Source: an uncultured Pseudomonadales bacterium
GTDB lineage: Bacteria > Pseudomonadota > Gammaproteobacteria > Pseudomonadales > Azotimanducaceae
NCBI GenBank assembly: GCA_937921865.1
Contig: CAKZWF010000031.1
Location: 1 to 64,000, forward strand
Reading direction: 5' to 3'
DNA length: 64,000 nt
Part shown: positions 52,270-61,611 of the stretch, one piece after another
Numbering within the stretch: the stretch's first letter is position 1
Layout of the letters: every line of letters begins with the position of its first letter
The notes under the pieces: model-generated
What the model was told of the DNA's origin: nothing
Database searches by the model: none
The model's input: the letters and a program-made list of their open reading frames with translations, nothing else
Made by a program: the position numbers and the translations under genes

Positions 52270-52629
52270 TCAGTTGGCGTTTTCTACAGAAAAGCTCTCG
52301 CCGCAGCCGCAGTGACTTTCAGCATTCGGGTTTTTAAATTTCAGGCTGCCATTCAAACCTTCGATCACATAGTCGACCTCGGTACCACGCACCAGGGGCA
52401 GATCCTCGTCGCTGACATATAGCGCCAGTTCTGCATTGATCTGGAATGCCTGATCGTTGCTGGCAGGTTCGTCGATGTAGTCCAGAGTGTACATATAGCC
52501 ATTACAGCCGCTTTCTTTCACTCCCAACCGCAGAAATCGATGCCCGGAACTGGCGATCTGTGATTCGATGTGTGACCGCGCCTGGTCAGTCACCTGGATC
52601 TGATTCGGATCGAACTGTGTTGCACTCAT
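52270..52629 (-). CDS. sufA: HesB/IscA-family Fe-S carrier (SufA)
   Basis: 119 residues with the three A-type carrier cysteines: KESGCNGYMY (about 38-47) and the terminal CGCGESF (about 107-113). It accepts and transfers Fe-S clusters from the SufBCD scaffold. In the suf operon between sufS and sufT; IscA or ErpA naming is also possible from sequence alone. Confidence 0.93.
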   Translation of the reverse strand: MSATQFDPNQIQVTDQARSHIESQIASSGHRFLRLGVKESGCNGYMYTLDYIDEPASNDQAFQINAELALYVSDEDLPLVRGTEVDYVIEGLNGSLKFKNPNAESHCGCGESFSVENAN

Positions 52630-52722
52630 AATCTTGTGGCTCTCTTGCTGGCGCCGTCGGTTCCGGTCCAGGTTAGTTCAGCTGCGTTTGTTTCAGTTCT
52701 GTTCGTTTCAACCCGGTTGGTC

Positions 52723-53919
52723 TCAAACAAAGGTCAGAGTCTTGCGCATTGCAGCTGCGAACTTTGCGACATCATCCGCATCATTGTACATCGCAAATGA
52801 TGCCCGAACGGTGCCAGGAATATTCAGATGCTGCATCAGCGGCATCGTGCAGTGGTGTCCCGTGCGCACCGACACACCCTGTTGGTCGAGCAGCGTACCG
52901 ATATCGTGGGGATGGCTGCCATCCACCAGGAACGAAACCACACCAGCTCTATGTTTTGGTGTTCCGATGAGTTGGACTTCAGGCATCTGCTGCAGTTCCG
53001 CGATACACATGCTGAGCAGTTCCTGCTCAGCCGCCTGCAGGATTTGCCAGTCCTGCTCGTGCAGGTAGTCGATGGCTGCAGATAGCCCAATGGCGCCTGC
53101 GATGTTCGGGGTTCCCGCTTCAAATTTGAATGGCAGTCGATTGTAGGTACTGGTTTCGATGCTGACGTGCTCGATCATTTCGCCACCGCCCTGCCAGGGT
53201 GGTAGCGCCTCGAGCAGCTCACGGCGGCCATACAGCACGCCAATGCCCGTGGGCCCGTAAAGTTTATGTCCAGAAAAGGCGTAAAAGTCGCAGTCCATCG
53301 CACTCACATCGACAGGCATATGCGCCACAGCCTGAGCGCCATCGACGACTACCAGCGCACCGGCGGCATGTCCAGCGCTGACAATATCGGCGATCGGGTT
53401 CACGGTGCCCAGTGCGTTGGAAACATGACCTATCGCCACAATCCGCGTTCGGTTGCTCAGTTTGCTGTGAAAGTCATTGAGATCGAGCTCGCCGCTGGTC
53501 AGCACGTTGCAGGCGGTCAATCGAGCGCCCGTGGCGGCTGCCAGCATCTGCCAGGGGACGATGTTGGAATGGTGTTCCAGGTGTGAGATCAGAATTTCGT
53601 CACCCACTGACAGAGCGCCGCGATGGACGGCGGCTATCAGGTTGATCGCTTCGGTGGTGCCGCGTGTGAAAACAATTTCCTCGACGGCTCCGGCGTTGAT
53701 GAAGGCACGGACATTTTCCCGCGCCGCTTCGAACGCCTGGGTAGCGAGGGCTGAAAGTTTATGGGCCGCACGATGCACATTGGCGTTGCTGGTTCGATAG
53801 TAGTTGGAGACTGCATCGATAACAGCGTTCGGTTTCTGGGTTGTCGCGGCGCTGTCCAGGTAGACGAACCCGGGTTCATCGGCAGACGATTGCAGAATCG
53901 GAAAGTCAGAGCGATTCAT
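52723..53919 (-). CDS. sufS: Cysteine desulfurase SufS
   Basis: 398 residues, class V aminotransferase fold. PLP Lys is in FYAFSGHKLYGPTGIGVLYG (about 220-239), and the active-site Cys is in VRTGHHCTMPLM (about 355-366), the short-loop type expected of group II enzymes that need SufE. Also HLEHHSNIVPW for cofactor binding. It releases sulfur from cysteine. The start overlaps the end of sufD by 14 bases; a gap of about 90 bases separates it from sufA. Confidence 0.96.
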   Translation of the reverse strand: MNRSDFPILQSSADEPGFVYLDSAATTQKPNAVIDAVSNYYRTSNANVHRAAHKLSALATQAFEAARENVRAFINAGAVEEIVFTRGTTEAINLIAAVHRGALSVGDEILISHLEHHSNIVPWQMLAAATGARLTACNVLTSGELDLNDFHSKLSNRTRIVAIGHVSNALGTVNPIADIVSAGHAAGALVVVDGAQAVAHMPVDVSAMDCDFYAFSGHKLYGPTGIGVLYGRRELLEALPPWQGGGEMIEHVSIETSTYNRLPFKFEAGTPNIAGAIGLSAAIDYLHEQDWQILQAAEQELLSMCIAELQQMPEVQLIGTPKHRAGVVSFLVDGSHPHDIGTLLDQQGVSVRTGHHCTMPLMQHLNIPGTVRASFAMYNDADDVAKFAAAMRKTLTFV

Positions 53920-55042
53920 TGCTGGCTACTGCAGTTGTTATTTCGTCGAGTAAAGCCTCGCTGGCGATATCAGCTAGGGGCCCTTCAATACACTCCCGGA
54001 TAAATGCTCGACACAACATCTGTCTGGCCGCGGGCAACGCGATACCACGTGACTGGAGATAAAACAGGCTGTCGGCCGACAGTTGGCCTACCGTAGCGCC
54101 ATGAGCACATTTCACATCATCGGTGTATATCTCGAGCTCCGGTTTAGTGTTGATGATGGCATCCGGGTGTAGCGCGAGATTTCGATTCGAAAGCTGGGCG
54201 TTGGAGCGAGGAGAATCTGGATGAATGTGAATACGGCCGTTGAAAATGGCGCTGCCTTTACCTGCGCCGATACCGTGAAAGCGCTGTTCGCTGAGGGTGT
54301 CCGGGGCACGATGCTCCACGGTGATCTGCTGATCGAGGTGGCCGCCAGAGTGGACCCGATAGGCCCCGGTCAACGACGCATTCGACTCGCGGCCGTCCAG
54401 AATGATCTGCGTTTCATAGCGCCGCTGATTGCCTCCACCCAGATACTGCTGCAGCTTATAGCTGCTGCGAACGCCAAGCACCGCCTGAGATAGAGACCAG
54501 TGGTTACAGTGGCTGGTAAATGCGGTCCGTGCGTGTTCAACGCTCGCGTCTTCGTCAATCAGCAGATACAGGCTGTGATTGGCGAACTCGGAAGCCACCA
54601 CAGTCTCCTGCAGCCGCAGGGTCGCTCGCGCGGCCACTCTGATCAACACCGGAACATTAATGCCCGGGTGAAAAGTGATGGACAAATCTGTCTCCCGATC
54701 GCTCGGGATATCGACGATCAGACAGTCACCAGCGATCAACAGGGCCAGATCGGCCAGTGGAAAGCGACTGCTGCTGTCTGCGTCGCCCAGATGGCGGTTC
54801 AGTCCATCAGATGGTTGTGTCGACAGCCGGGAAACCACTGCCGCAGGTGGTCCATCTGCAGAGATGGTGGGCTCACTGACAGCGACGTCGTTTGGAACGA
54901 ATTTTTTCAGCTGGGTGTACTTCCAGGATTCCCGCGTAGTCTGGGCGACACTGGACGCACGCAGCCTTGCCCGAACATCATCGGCCAACAGCAGCGGGGG
55001 CAGCTCCAGCTGGGCGAGCAGCGTGTCTAGTTCGTCAACCAT
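53906..55042 (-). CDS. sufD: SufD, Fe-S scaffold subunit
   Basis: 378 residues. The beta-helix core shows the SufBD pattern, notably NRNLALHPDAIINTKPELEIYTDDVKCAHGATVGQLSADSLFYLQSRGI near residues 290-335, which includes the cluster-site histidine, and the C-terminal ARQMLCRAFI helix. It forms the SufBC2D scaffold. Its start overlaps sufC by 16 bases. Confidence 0.94.
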   Translation of the reverse strand: MVDELDTLLAQLELPPLLLADDVRARLRASSVAQTTRESWKYTQLKKFVPNDVAVSEPTISADGPPAAVVSRLSTQPSDGLNRHLGDADSSSRFPLADLALLIAGDCLIVDIPSDRETDLSITFHPGINVPVLIRVAARATLRLQETVVASEFANHSLYLLIDEDASVEHARTAFTSHCNHWSLSQAVLGVRSSYKLQQYLGGGNQRRYETQIILDGRESNASLTGAYRVHSGGHLDQQITVEHRAPDTLSEQRFHGIGAGKGSAIFNGRIHIHPDSPRSNAQLSNRNLALHPDAIINTKPELEIYTDDVKCAHGATVGQLSADSLFYLQSRGIALPAARQMLCRAFIRECIEGPLADIASEALLDEITTAVASNESL

Positions 55043-55773
55043 GCGTAGCCGCGAGCCTCCAGTTCTTCTGCCAGCTCCCGACCTCCCGATTTGACGATGA
55101 CGCCATCAGCGAGAACGTGCACCGCATCTGGAACAATGTAGTTCAACAGCCGCTGGTAGTGGGTAATCATCAGTACGGTGTTGGTGTCGGAGCGGAACCG
55201 GTTGACGCCATCGGCGACGACCTGGAGCGCGTCGATATCGAGTCCGGAATCTGTTTCATCCAACACCGCGAGCTTGGGTTGCAGCAGCAGAAGTTGCAGA
55301 ATCTCGTTACGTTTCTTTTCTCCGCCGGAGAAGCCTTCGTTGACACCTCGCTTCAGAAACTCCGGATTCAGATCCAGCTCGGCAGCAATACTGCGAACGG
55401 TTTTCATGAACTCCACCGCGTTCGGCTGGGCATCACCGCGGGCCGCATGCAGGTTGTCGAGCGAGGCTTTGAGAAATTCCATGTTGCTGACCCCGGGAAT
55501 TTCCACCGGATACTGGAATGCCAGGAACAAGCCGGCCTGAGCCAGCGCTTCGGGCTCGGTTTCGTTGACAACATTGCCGTCAAAGATGACTTCTCCGCTG
55601 ACGATGTCATAACCGGGCTTGCCGGCCAGTACATTGGCGAGGGTGCTCTTCCCGGAACCGTTGGGACCCATGATGGCATGAACGCTGCCTGGCTCCAGCG
55701 TGAGATTCAGGCCTTTCAGGATACGCTTGCCGTCCACGTCAACTTCCAGATTACGAACTTCAAGCAGACTCAC
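55027..55773 (-). CDS. sufC: SufC, ABC-type ATPase of the Suf scaffold
   Basis: 248 residues. Walker [10 protein letters not shown] (about 36-44), signature [10 protein letters not shown] (about 149-158) and Walker [13 protein letters not shown] (about 169-180). The cytoplasmic ATPase drives conformational change in SufBC2D. Start overlaps the sufB stop by four bases. Confidence 0.97.
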   Translation of the reverse strand: MSLLEVRNLEVDVDGKRILKGLNLTLEPGSVHAIMGPNGSGKSTLANVLAGKPGYDIVSGEVIFDGNVVNETEPEALAQAGLFLAFQYPVEIPGVSNMEFLKASLDNLHAARGDAQPNAVEFMKTVRSIAAELDLNPEFLKRGVNEGFSGGEKKRNEILQLLLLQPKLAVLDETDSGLDIDALQVVADGVNRFRSDTNTVLMITHYQRLLNYIVPDAVHVLADGVIVKSGGRELAEELEARGYAWLTN

Positions 55774-57224
55774 CCGACGGCCCCTTCCAGGCTGACTTCC
55801 AGCAGCTTGCCAGCTTCCACGGCAAACTCCATCGGTAACTCGCGAAACACATCTTTGCAGAAGCCGTTGACAATCATACTCACGGCTTTTTCAGTATCGA
55901 TGCCGCGCTGCTGACACAGAAACAGCTGGTCATCGCTGACCTTGGAGGTGCTGGCTTCATGTTCGATGATGGCAGTGGTGTTGCGGTTCTCGATATACGG
56001 AAACGTGTGAGCGCCACATCCGGGACCAATCAGCAATGAGTCACACTGGGTATAGTTGCGAGCGCCTGACGCGGTAGGCGAAGTTCTTACCAGACCGCGG
56101 TAGCTGTTCTGACTGCGCCCTGCACTGATGCCTTTGGAGATTATTGTGCTGCGGGTATTGGGGCCGATATGGATCATCTTCGTGCCGGTGTCTGCCTGCT
56201 GGCAGTTGTTGGTTAATGCCACCGAATAGAACTCGCCAACACTGTCGGCACCTCGCAGCACAACGCTTGGATATTTCCAGGTGATTGCAGATCCGGTTTC
56301 AACCTGCGTCCAGGAGATCTTCGAGCGATCACCCAGGCAGGCGCCACGCTTGGTGACAAAGTTATAGATGCCGCCTTTGCCGTCTTTATCGCCTGGATAC
56401 CAGTTCTGGACTGTTGAGTACTTTATTTCTGCGTCTTCGAGTGCGACCAGTTCAACAACCGCTGCATGCAGTTGATTTTCATCGCGCATCGGCGCGGTAC
56501 AGCCTTCCAGATAGCTCACATAAGAGCCTTTGTCGGCGACAATCAGCGTACGCTCGAACTGACCGGTGTTCTGTTCATTGATGCGGAAGTAGGTCGACAA
56601 CTCCATCGGGCAACGGACACCGGGCGGGATATAGACAAACGACCCGTCACTGAAAACCGCACAGTTCAACGCTGCGTAAAAGTTGTCCCGCTGAGGCACG
56701 ACGCTGCCGAGATACTTCTGCACCAGTTCCGGATGGCTGTGCACGGCTTCGGAAATCGGGCAGAACACCACGCCAGCTTCGGCGAGCTTGTCGCGAAAGG
56801 TCGTTGCGATAGAGACGCTGTCGAAGACGGCGTCCACGGCGACGTCCGGACGCTCCTTGACGACGCCAGCCAGCATTTCCTGTTCGTGTAACGGTATGCC
56901 CAGCTTTTCATAGGTGCGCAGTAGTTCAGGGTCGACTTCAGCAAGAGAACCGGGTCCATCCGCTGCGCTTTTCGGTGCTGAGTAATACGAGATCGCGTTG
57001 TAGTCGATGGGCTCAAATTTGACATGAGCCCATAGCGGCTCCTGCATTTTCTGCCAATGTGCGAAAGCCTGTAAGCGCCACTCGGTCAGCCATTCGGGTT
57101 CACCTTTTTTGGCCGAAATAAAGCGGATTACAGATTCGTCGAGCCCGGGCGGGAGTGTTTCGGATTCAATGTCCGTCACGAAGCCTGCGCTGTATTCGGT
57201 TGGCACCAGGTCTTCTACGGCCAC
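55770..57224 (-). CDS. sufB: SufB, Fe-S scaffold subunit
   Basis: 484 residues, typical length. Conserved blocks: [46 protein letters not shown] (about 201-246), [25 protein letters not shown], and the C-terminal [21 protein letters not shown], which includes cluster-related residues. GTG start with a gaggaa ribosome site. It opens the operon B-C-D-S-A-T-E. No IscR/SufR gene sits in front, and I see no clear operator in the 200 bases upstream. Confidence 0.97.
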   Translation of the reverse strand: MAVEDLVPTEYSAGFVTDIESETLPPGLDESVIRFISAKKGEPEWLTEWRLQAFAHWQKMQEPLWAHVKFEPIDYNAISYYSAPKSAADGPGSLAEVDPELLRTYEKLGIPLHEQEMLAGVVKERPDVAVDAVFDSVSIATTFRDKLAEAGVVFCPISEAVHSHPELVQKYLGSVVPQRDNFYAALNCAVFSDGSFVYIPPGVRCPMELSTYFRINEQNTGQFERTLIVADKGSYVSYLEGCTAPMRDENQLHAAVVELVALEDAEIKYSTVQNWYPGDKDGKGGIYNFVTKRGACLGDRSKISWTQVETGSAITWKYPSVVLRGADSVGEFYSVALTNNCQQADTGTKMIHIGPNTRSTIISKGISAGRSQNSYRGLVRTSPTASGARNYTQCDSLLIGPGCGAHTFPYIENRNTTAIIEHEASTSKVSDDQLFLCQQRGIDTEKAVSMIVNGFCKDVFRELPMEFAVEAGKLLEVSLEGAVG

Positions 57225-57427
57225 CGGATTTCCTCAGCTATGTATAGGGTGAGAATTGTAGTCTGTGCCACTTTCGAATACCAGACTAAAACACTCGGGT
57301 ATTACTGAGGCGCAGTGCTGGCGGGCTCTGCTGGAATCAAGCCGGGTTCAACAGCATCATTTTTCGATTGGCAATGGCTGGCCCTCAAGCCTTAAACTGC
57401 GGCGTTTTCCATTGAAGTGATTCTGCA

Positions 57428-58060
57428 ATGCCCAAGCTCGAACCGATGCCTGATGACAACATGTACCAGGCGTACGGCATCTACCTGCTGGAGTCTAAAC
57501 ACCGTCTGATCAAACGACTGAAAAAGAACTTTCAGCCCTCAGTTCATGGCCACAAGGCATGGAACGCCAGCTTTCTACTGATGGACTATCTCCAGACAAA
57601 CCCGATTGCCAAGAAGTCCCGGGTGCTGGAAGTTGGTTGTGGCTGGGGGCCCGCAGCGGTGTATGCGGCAACACGCTTCAACGCTAAAGTCACCGGGCTC
57701 GACATCGACCGGGAGGTTTTTCCGTTTCTTGACGTACTTGCGGAGCTTAACGGCGTGAAAATCGACTCCATGGTCCGGCGTTTCGAAACGCTGAAAGGCA
57801 AAGAACTCGCTAAATTTGATGTGATCATTGGGTCAGATGTCTGTTTCTGGGATTCAATGGTCACGCCCCTGACCCAGCTGGTCAATCGATCGATGAAAAA
57901 CGGGGTTAAGCGCTTCATCGTCACCGACCCGGGACGTCCGACCTTTTATGAGTTCTGTGATCTGGCCAGGCAGAAGCACAACGTCGAGCTGATGGAATGG
58001 TATTCAACGGAACCCAACCATTTCACCGGTGAAGTGGTGGAGATTACACCGCGGAACTAG
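57428..58060 (+). CDS. SAM-dependent methyltransferase
   Basis: 210 residues. SAM motif RVLEVGCGWGPAAVYAATRF (about 65-84), acidic GLDIDREVF (about 92-100) and IGSDVCFWDSM (about 135-145). This resembles METTL-type lysine-protein methyltransferase-like enzymes more than small-molecule ones, but the substrate is not readable. It is divergent from sufB and convergent with the envelope operon to the right. Confidence 0.85.
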   Translation: MPKLEPMPDDNMYQAYGIYLLESKHRLIKRLKKNFQPSVHGHKAWNASFLLMDYLQTNPIAKKSRVLEVGCGWGPAAVYAATRFNAKVTGLDIDREVFPFLDVLAELNGVKIDSMVRRFETLKGKELAKFDVIIGSDVCFWDSMVTPLTQLVNRSMKNGVKRFIVTDPGRPTFYEFCDLARQKHNVELMEWYSTEPNHFTGEVVEITPRN

Positions 58061-58094
58061 CCGGCCGCCGACCGGACAGGCCAACCGGCGTCGG

Positions 58095-58814
58095 TCAGCC
58101 GTTAGTGATAAACGATTTGAGCTGACCGGCAAGGCTGGTGCAGGCAGAATTCTGTACCCGGGCAATAAACGGCAGCGGCACGACAATTGCCGGCATGTAG
58201 CTGGTGCCGATGGCATCGGAGCTGACCCGGCCAACCGTGTTGCCACTGCGCAGATCCCAGATCGACGCTTCGTAAGAAGAATCATTTTCCCAGGTCAGAA
58301 AGCCGAAACAGCCAGCCCCGGCAGTTGTGACGCTGCAGGTCATGGAGCCGCCAGAGTCGGTTCGAACCGTAGACCCGTCAATCCAGACCAGATAGCGCAG
58401 ACCAATTTCCTGTAACCGCTGGGATACCACCGGGGTGGCCATCAGTTCCGGAAGGTCGGAGGTTTTGGCAGGCGCGGTACGTGGTTCAAACCAGGGAAAT
58501 ATAGCATCCCGGAAGGCTTGCTCGTTAATCACGTTTACTGCGGTGCCGCCTTTGCCGAGGTTGGCGCTGACACAGTCGATGAAATCCAGTTCAGTTTCGT
58601 CATTGCTGGGGCGGTCACGCCTGCCGAGAATGACGATTGAGTCACTTTCTGTCATGCCGGTGGAAGCCTGCCGGACTTCCTGAACCGTAGAAGTGACACA
58701 GCCACCGAGGCTCGCGATCAGCGTTGCGAACAAGGCCGTCCTGGCTGTGCTCACGAGACCTGTCAGTCGCGGGTTGCGGCCGGGTTGCAAGGATTCTGTG
58801 TGGCTGTGGATCAT
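58095..58814 (-). CDS. Predicted lipoprotein, last gene of the VWA/channel operon
   Basis: 239 residues with a lipoprotein signal (ARTALFATLIASLGGC, lipid-bearing Cys near 40). The mature domain has no family I recognise; it includes DFIDCVSANLGKGGTAVNVINEQAFRDAIFPWFEP and LRYLVWIDGSTVRTDSGG, suggesting an alpha/beta fold. Start at 58814, with a GGAGG ribosome site and an ATGA overlap with the gene in front; the much longer frame further up overlaps that gene and is rejected. Sited at the envelope, with the other products of this operon. Confidence 0.75.
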   Translation of the reverse strand: MIHSHTESLQPGRNPRLTGLVSTARTALFATLIASLGGCVTSTVQEVRQASTGMTESDSIVILGRRDRPSNDETELDFIDCVSANLGKGGTAVNVINEQAFRDAIFPWFEPRTAPAKTSDLPELMATPVVSQRLQEIGLRYLVWIDGSTVRTDSGGSMTCSVTTAGAGCFGFLTWENDSSYEASIWDLRSGNTVGRVSSDAIGTSYMPAIVVPLPFIARVQNSACTSLAGQLKSFITNG

Positions 58815-59488
58815 GAGGTGCCTCCTTGAACCGTGGCTGGATTGGTCGGCGGTTGAATGGGGGTGGTTGCCTGCAGCCACTGCTGAACACCGGGTAAAGT
58901 CTGGAACTGAACAGTGAAGAAAGCCATAGCGTCGCGGCAGGCATTCAATGCTGCCTGGGTCAGGGTGGGCGAAGTCGAAGCCAGCAGGTAGTTCTGGGTA
59001 TTGGCTTTGCCATAGGCAGTCAACGGCCACTGGACCAGGACCGTGCCGTCCTGGTCGTACAGGGCCATATCGTAGCGGATCCAGACTTCGTAATAGTCTG
59101 TTCTGGTCTGCTGTGGTGTGGAGAACTGCATCTCCGCAATGCGCGGCACCAGAACGGCGTCGGCTTCCAGAGTGTCGAAGGTAACCGGATCTGATGCCGG
59201 GACTACTTTAACGAACATGCCTGTGAGCAGATTGGTGAACATGGCTTCCTGGGCGGGTCCGATCTCAATTTCGAACACCCCTGCATCGCCCAGATCCTGG
59301 CGGAATTCGTAATTGCGTAGTTCTTCCGGGAGATACAGCCCCATGCGCACGGGTAGTTTCTGCATCAGTGGAACGGGAAACTGGGTAGCCGGAACCTCCA
59401 CGCTGGTGGTCATACAACCGGCCATCAGCACCGCCAGAAGGAGGGTGACTGTGTGACGCAGCAACTTGGTCCGATGGATTTTCTTCAC
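58811..59488 (-). CDS. Predicted lipoprotein in the VWA/channel operon
   Basis: 225 residues from the GTG at 59488, which avoids overlap with the VWA gene in front (a TTG at 59524 is possible). A lipoprotein signal (LLRHTVTLLLAVLMAGC) places it at the inner face of the outer membrane or on the inner membrane. The mature part (FPVPLMQKLPVRMGLYLPEELRNYEF) resembles the opening of outer-membrane assembly lipoproteins that start with transport-like domains, followed by IAEMQFSTPQQTRTDYYEVWIRYDMALYDQDG. Function unknown. Confidence 0.72.
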   Translation of the reverse strand: MKKIHRTKLLRHTVTLLLAVLMAGCMTTSVEVPATQFPVPLMQKLPVRMGLYLPEELRNYEFRQDLGDAGVFEIEIGPAQEAMFTNLLTGMFVKVVPASDPVTFDTLEADAVLVPRIAEMQFSTPQQTRTDYYEVWIRYDMALYDQDGTVLVQWPLTAYGKANTQNYLLASTSPTLTQAALNACRDAMAFFTVQFQTLPGVQQWLQATTPIQPPTNPATVQGGTS

Positions 59489-59498
59489 GTTCAACAGC

Positions 59499-60491
59499 CT
59501 ACTCGTATTCCGAGAGTCCAACAAATGTGCCGTCGTTCCGGTATGCCAGTTCGCGCATCAAGGCCGCAAACCGATAGACCCTTGCCGATGGGCGCTGCAG
59601 ATAGACCGGGAAGGCGACCGCATGGATGCGAACCCGGCGTCGGCCGCTTTCGTCCGCTACGTTAATCCGGTCCACTTCATCTACGACCGATTCTATCGAT
59701 TGGCCGGTAAAATCGTCGCCAAAAACATAGATGCTGATGCGTTTTGTCGGATCGTAGAACGTCTTGATGGCTACCTGAATGCCTTCGACCGGGCTTGAGT
59801 TACTGAACGGGTTCCAGGTCTGCAGGCGATCGAGAATGCTCTTGCGGCGGCTGGCGGAATCCGGAATCCACTGTCCTGCATAGCGCTGAAACATGTAGTC
59901 GCCCATGTCGTTCATAACCTGAATGCCTTTGACCTGAGGGTAGATCGACAGGGTTTCCTCTACTTTTGTAAGCACCTGACTCCACGCAGCGTTATACATA
60001 CTGCCGGACGTATCGATCACAAAGATGATGTACTCGCTGTCTACGGCAATGCCGCCGACCAGGTCGGTTGAGCGACGGAAGTCCATACCCAGCAGTCGCT
60101 GCATTTCGTCTGTCAGGCTCTGTTTGGCAGCAGCCAGCTGTCCGGATTCCTGTTCACTGGATTCCTGCCGTTCGATCGTTGTCGCGTACTGACCGAGAAT
60201 CTTGGTCAGCTCTTTCTCCAGAGCGGCAAGCTTGAGCAGATTGTCGGTCAGATCGGCATCAGCGTCCGTCACCTGGGTTTTCAGTTCCCGCACCTGGCCT
60301 TTGATTTGGAACAGTGCATTTTCCCGGTCGGCGACCAGACCTTCCATATTGACCTGAGCTTTCTCCAAGACAATGGGCTCAACGGTTTTGGTGATCATCA
60401 GCAGCAGGATGATGGCGCCGAAGCCGCAGCAGATTACATCCAGGAAGGAAACGCTGAACTCGGCGATACCTCGACGGGCGCGCTTCTTCAT
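59499..60491 (-). CDS. VWA-domain protein with ExbD-like N-terminal helix (second copy)
   Basis: 330 residues. A basic start (MKKRARRG) leads into FSVSFLDVICCGFGAIILLLMITK, a membrane helix matching ExbD/TolR/MotB N-termini, with Asp18 at the proton-relay position. A coiled coil (about 45-125) follows and then a VWA domain (about 145-320) with MIDAS motif DTSGS (IIFVIDTSGSM) and the Asp pair in VFGDDF. It lies on the periplasmic side by this topology. Overlaps the other VWA gene by four bases (ATGA). Distant paralogue of it. Confidence 0.82.
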   Translation of the reverse strand: MKKRARRGIAEFSVSFLDVICCGFGAIILLLMITKTVEPIVLEKAQVNMEGLVADRENALFQIKGQVRELKTQVTDADADLTDNLLKLAALEKELTKILGQYATTIERQESSEQESGQLAAAKQSLTDEMQRLLGMDFRRSTDLVGGIAVDSEYIIFVIDTSGSMYNAAWSQVLTKVEETLSIYPQVKGIQVMNDMGDYMFQRYAGQWIPDSASRRKSILDRLQTWNPFSNSSPVEGIQVAIKTFYDPTKRISIYVFGDDFTGQSIESVVDEVDRINVADESGRRRVRIHAVAFPVYLQRPSARVYRFAALMRELAYRNDGTFVGLSEYE

Positions 60492-61576
60492 GGCCAGTCC
60501 CGGGATGGTGACAGGAAAGATCCGCCAGAGGTGCGAGCCAGATTCCAGTATGCGGCGGACGCCAGTGGGTCGCCTTCCATCGGAAACAGAATGACGTTGA
60601 CGGGGACCTGGGCGGGCATTCTGTTGATGGCGTCTTCGAAATGATCCAACCGTTCCCGACCGCTGACCGTGGCGCGCCGCGGCGGACGCAGGCCCTGCGT
60701 CGGCAGGGAGTCGATGATCAGATAGACGTTGTCAGGCGGCGGGCTCAAGCTGTTGATGCTGTCCACGAGTTTGATCAGGCTGGTACCTTTCTGTGGAATC
60801 CGCTCTTTGAGATTGGTCAGCGCCTTATCCAGGTCCCGACCTTCTCCCAGCTCCACCCACTCGCCGAGGCCCTGGTCTAACAGCGATTCAACTTCTTCGT
60901 TGAACCCGTAGATCTGAAACGACGCATCCAGCGGCATCTGTGCTGCAATCCACTCCACTGTGCGTACCGCGCGCTGCCATTTTGGCGACATGCGTTTACG
61001 GTCGTCGTTCATGTTGCGCCGTCGGATGACATTGACAATGTTGTCATCCAGCATGCTTGCGGAACTGTCCAGCGCGATCAGGATGTTCTTACCGCCGATT
61101 TTCATGCCGGTCAGGTACTGGCGGTCGCCTTCGCCGACCACGCTTCGGACTCTGCTGCCGTCGTTGACGGCTTCGAGTGCTCGCAGGCGTTCCAGCTCCT
61201 CTTCACGGGTTTCGATATCACTTTTCAGCTCTTCAAGACTTTCGATGGATGCCATCGAGTTTTCGGAGAGGCGGGCGAGATCGTCGACGCTGTCGTCGAT
61301 ACTGGTTTCGGTGTCTATCAGTTTCTGGTCCGATTCTGAAACCCGGCGCAGCAGCGCTTCAAGTTCCTCGCGCAGTTCGACCAGATCGCGCTCGCCGTTT
61401 TGAACCTGGTAGTCGAGCAGGCGGATTTCGGCCAGCAGATCCTGGTTGATGACTTTGACCTCCCTTTCTGTTGCATGGTTGATGATCAGAAAGATCAGCA
61501 CAACGGCGCCGAAGCCGCAGGACATGACGTCGAGAAACGACAGGGAGAAGATGTTGGTTTCGCGTCGTTTCGCCAT
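60488..61576 (-). CDS. VWA-domain protein with ExbD-like N-terminal helix (first copy)
   Basis: 362 residues. MAKRRETN is followed by the membrane helix FSLSFLDVMSCGFGAVVLIFLIIN with Asp16 in the ExbD/TolR relay position, then a long coiled coil (about 45-130: LVELREELEALLRRVSES, LEELKSDIETREEELERL) and a VWA domain (about 155-350) with MIDAS DSSAS (ILIALDSSASM), GTSLIKLVDS (Thr) and YLIIDSLPTQG (Asp). It should pair with the MotA/TolQ-type channel encoded two genes upstream. Its domain order is the same as in the second VWA gene. Confidence 0.82.
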   Translation of the reverse strand: MAKRRETNIFSLSFLDVMSCGFGAVVLIFLIINHATEREVKVINQDLLAEIRLLDYQVQNGERDLVELREELEALLRRVSESDQKLIDTETSIDDSVDDLARLSENSMASIESLEELKSDIETREEELERLRALEAVNDGSRVRSVVGEGDRQYLTGMKIGGKNILIALDSSASMLDDNIVNVIRRRNMNDDRKRMSPKWQRAVRTVEWIAAQMPLDASFQIYGFNEEVESLLDQGLGEWVELGEGRDLDKALTNLKERIPQKGTSLIKLVDSINSLSPPPDNVYLIIDSLPTQGLRPPRRATVSGRERLDHFEDAINRMPAQVPVNVILFPMEGDPLASAAYWNLARTSGGSFLSPSRDWP

Positions 61577-61611
61577 ACCTGCAACAAGTCAGTTTGGGGT
61601 TGAGAAGGTCA

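Noticed and set aside
54967-55914. Forward frame of about 315 codons across sufC
   Set aside because: Opposite strand of sufC and the ends of its neighbours, which carry unmistakable motifs.
57225-57427. IscR or SufR operator before sufB
   Set aside because: No convincing palindrome or IscR type-1/type-2 match could be read; no regulator gene is adjacent.
58815-59030. N-terminal extension of the last lipoprotein gene
   Set aside because: It overlaps the gene in front, lacks a ribosome site, and would bury the lipoprotein signal; the ATG at 58814 has GGAGG.
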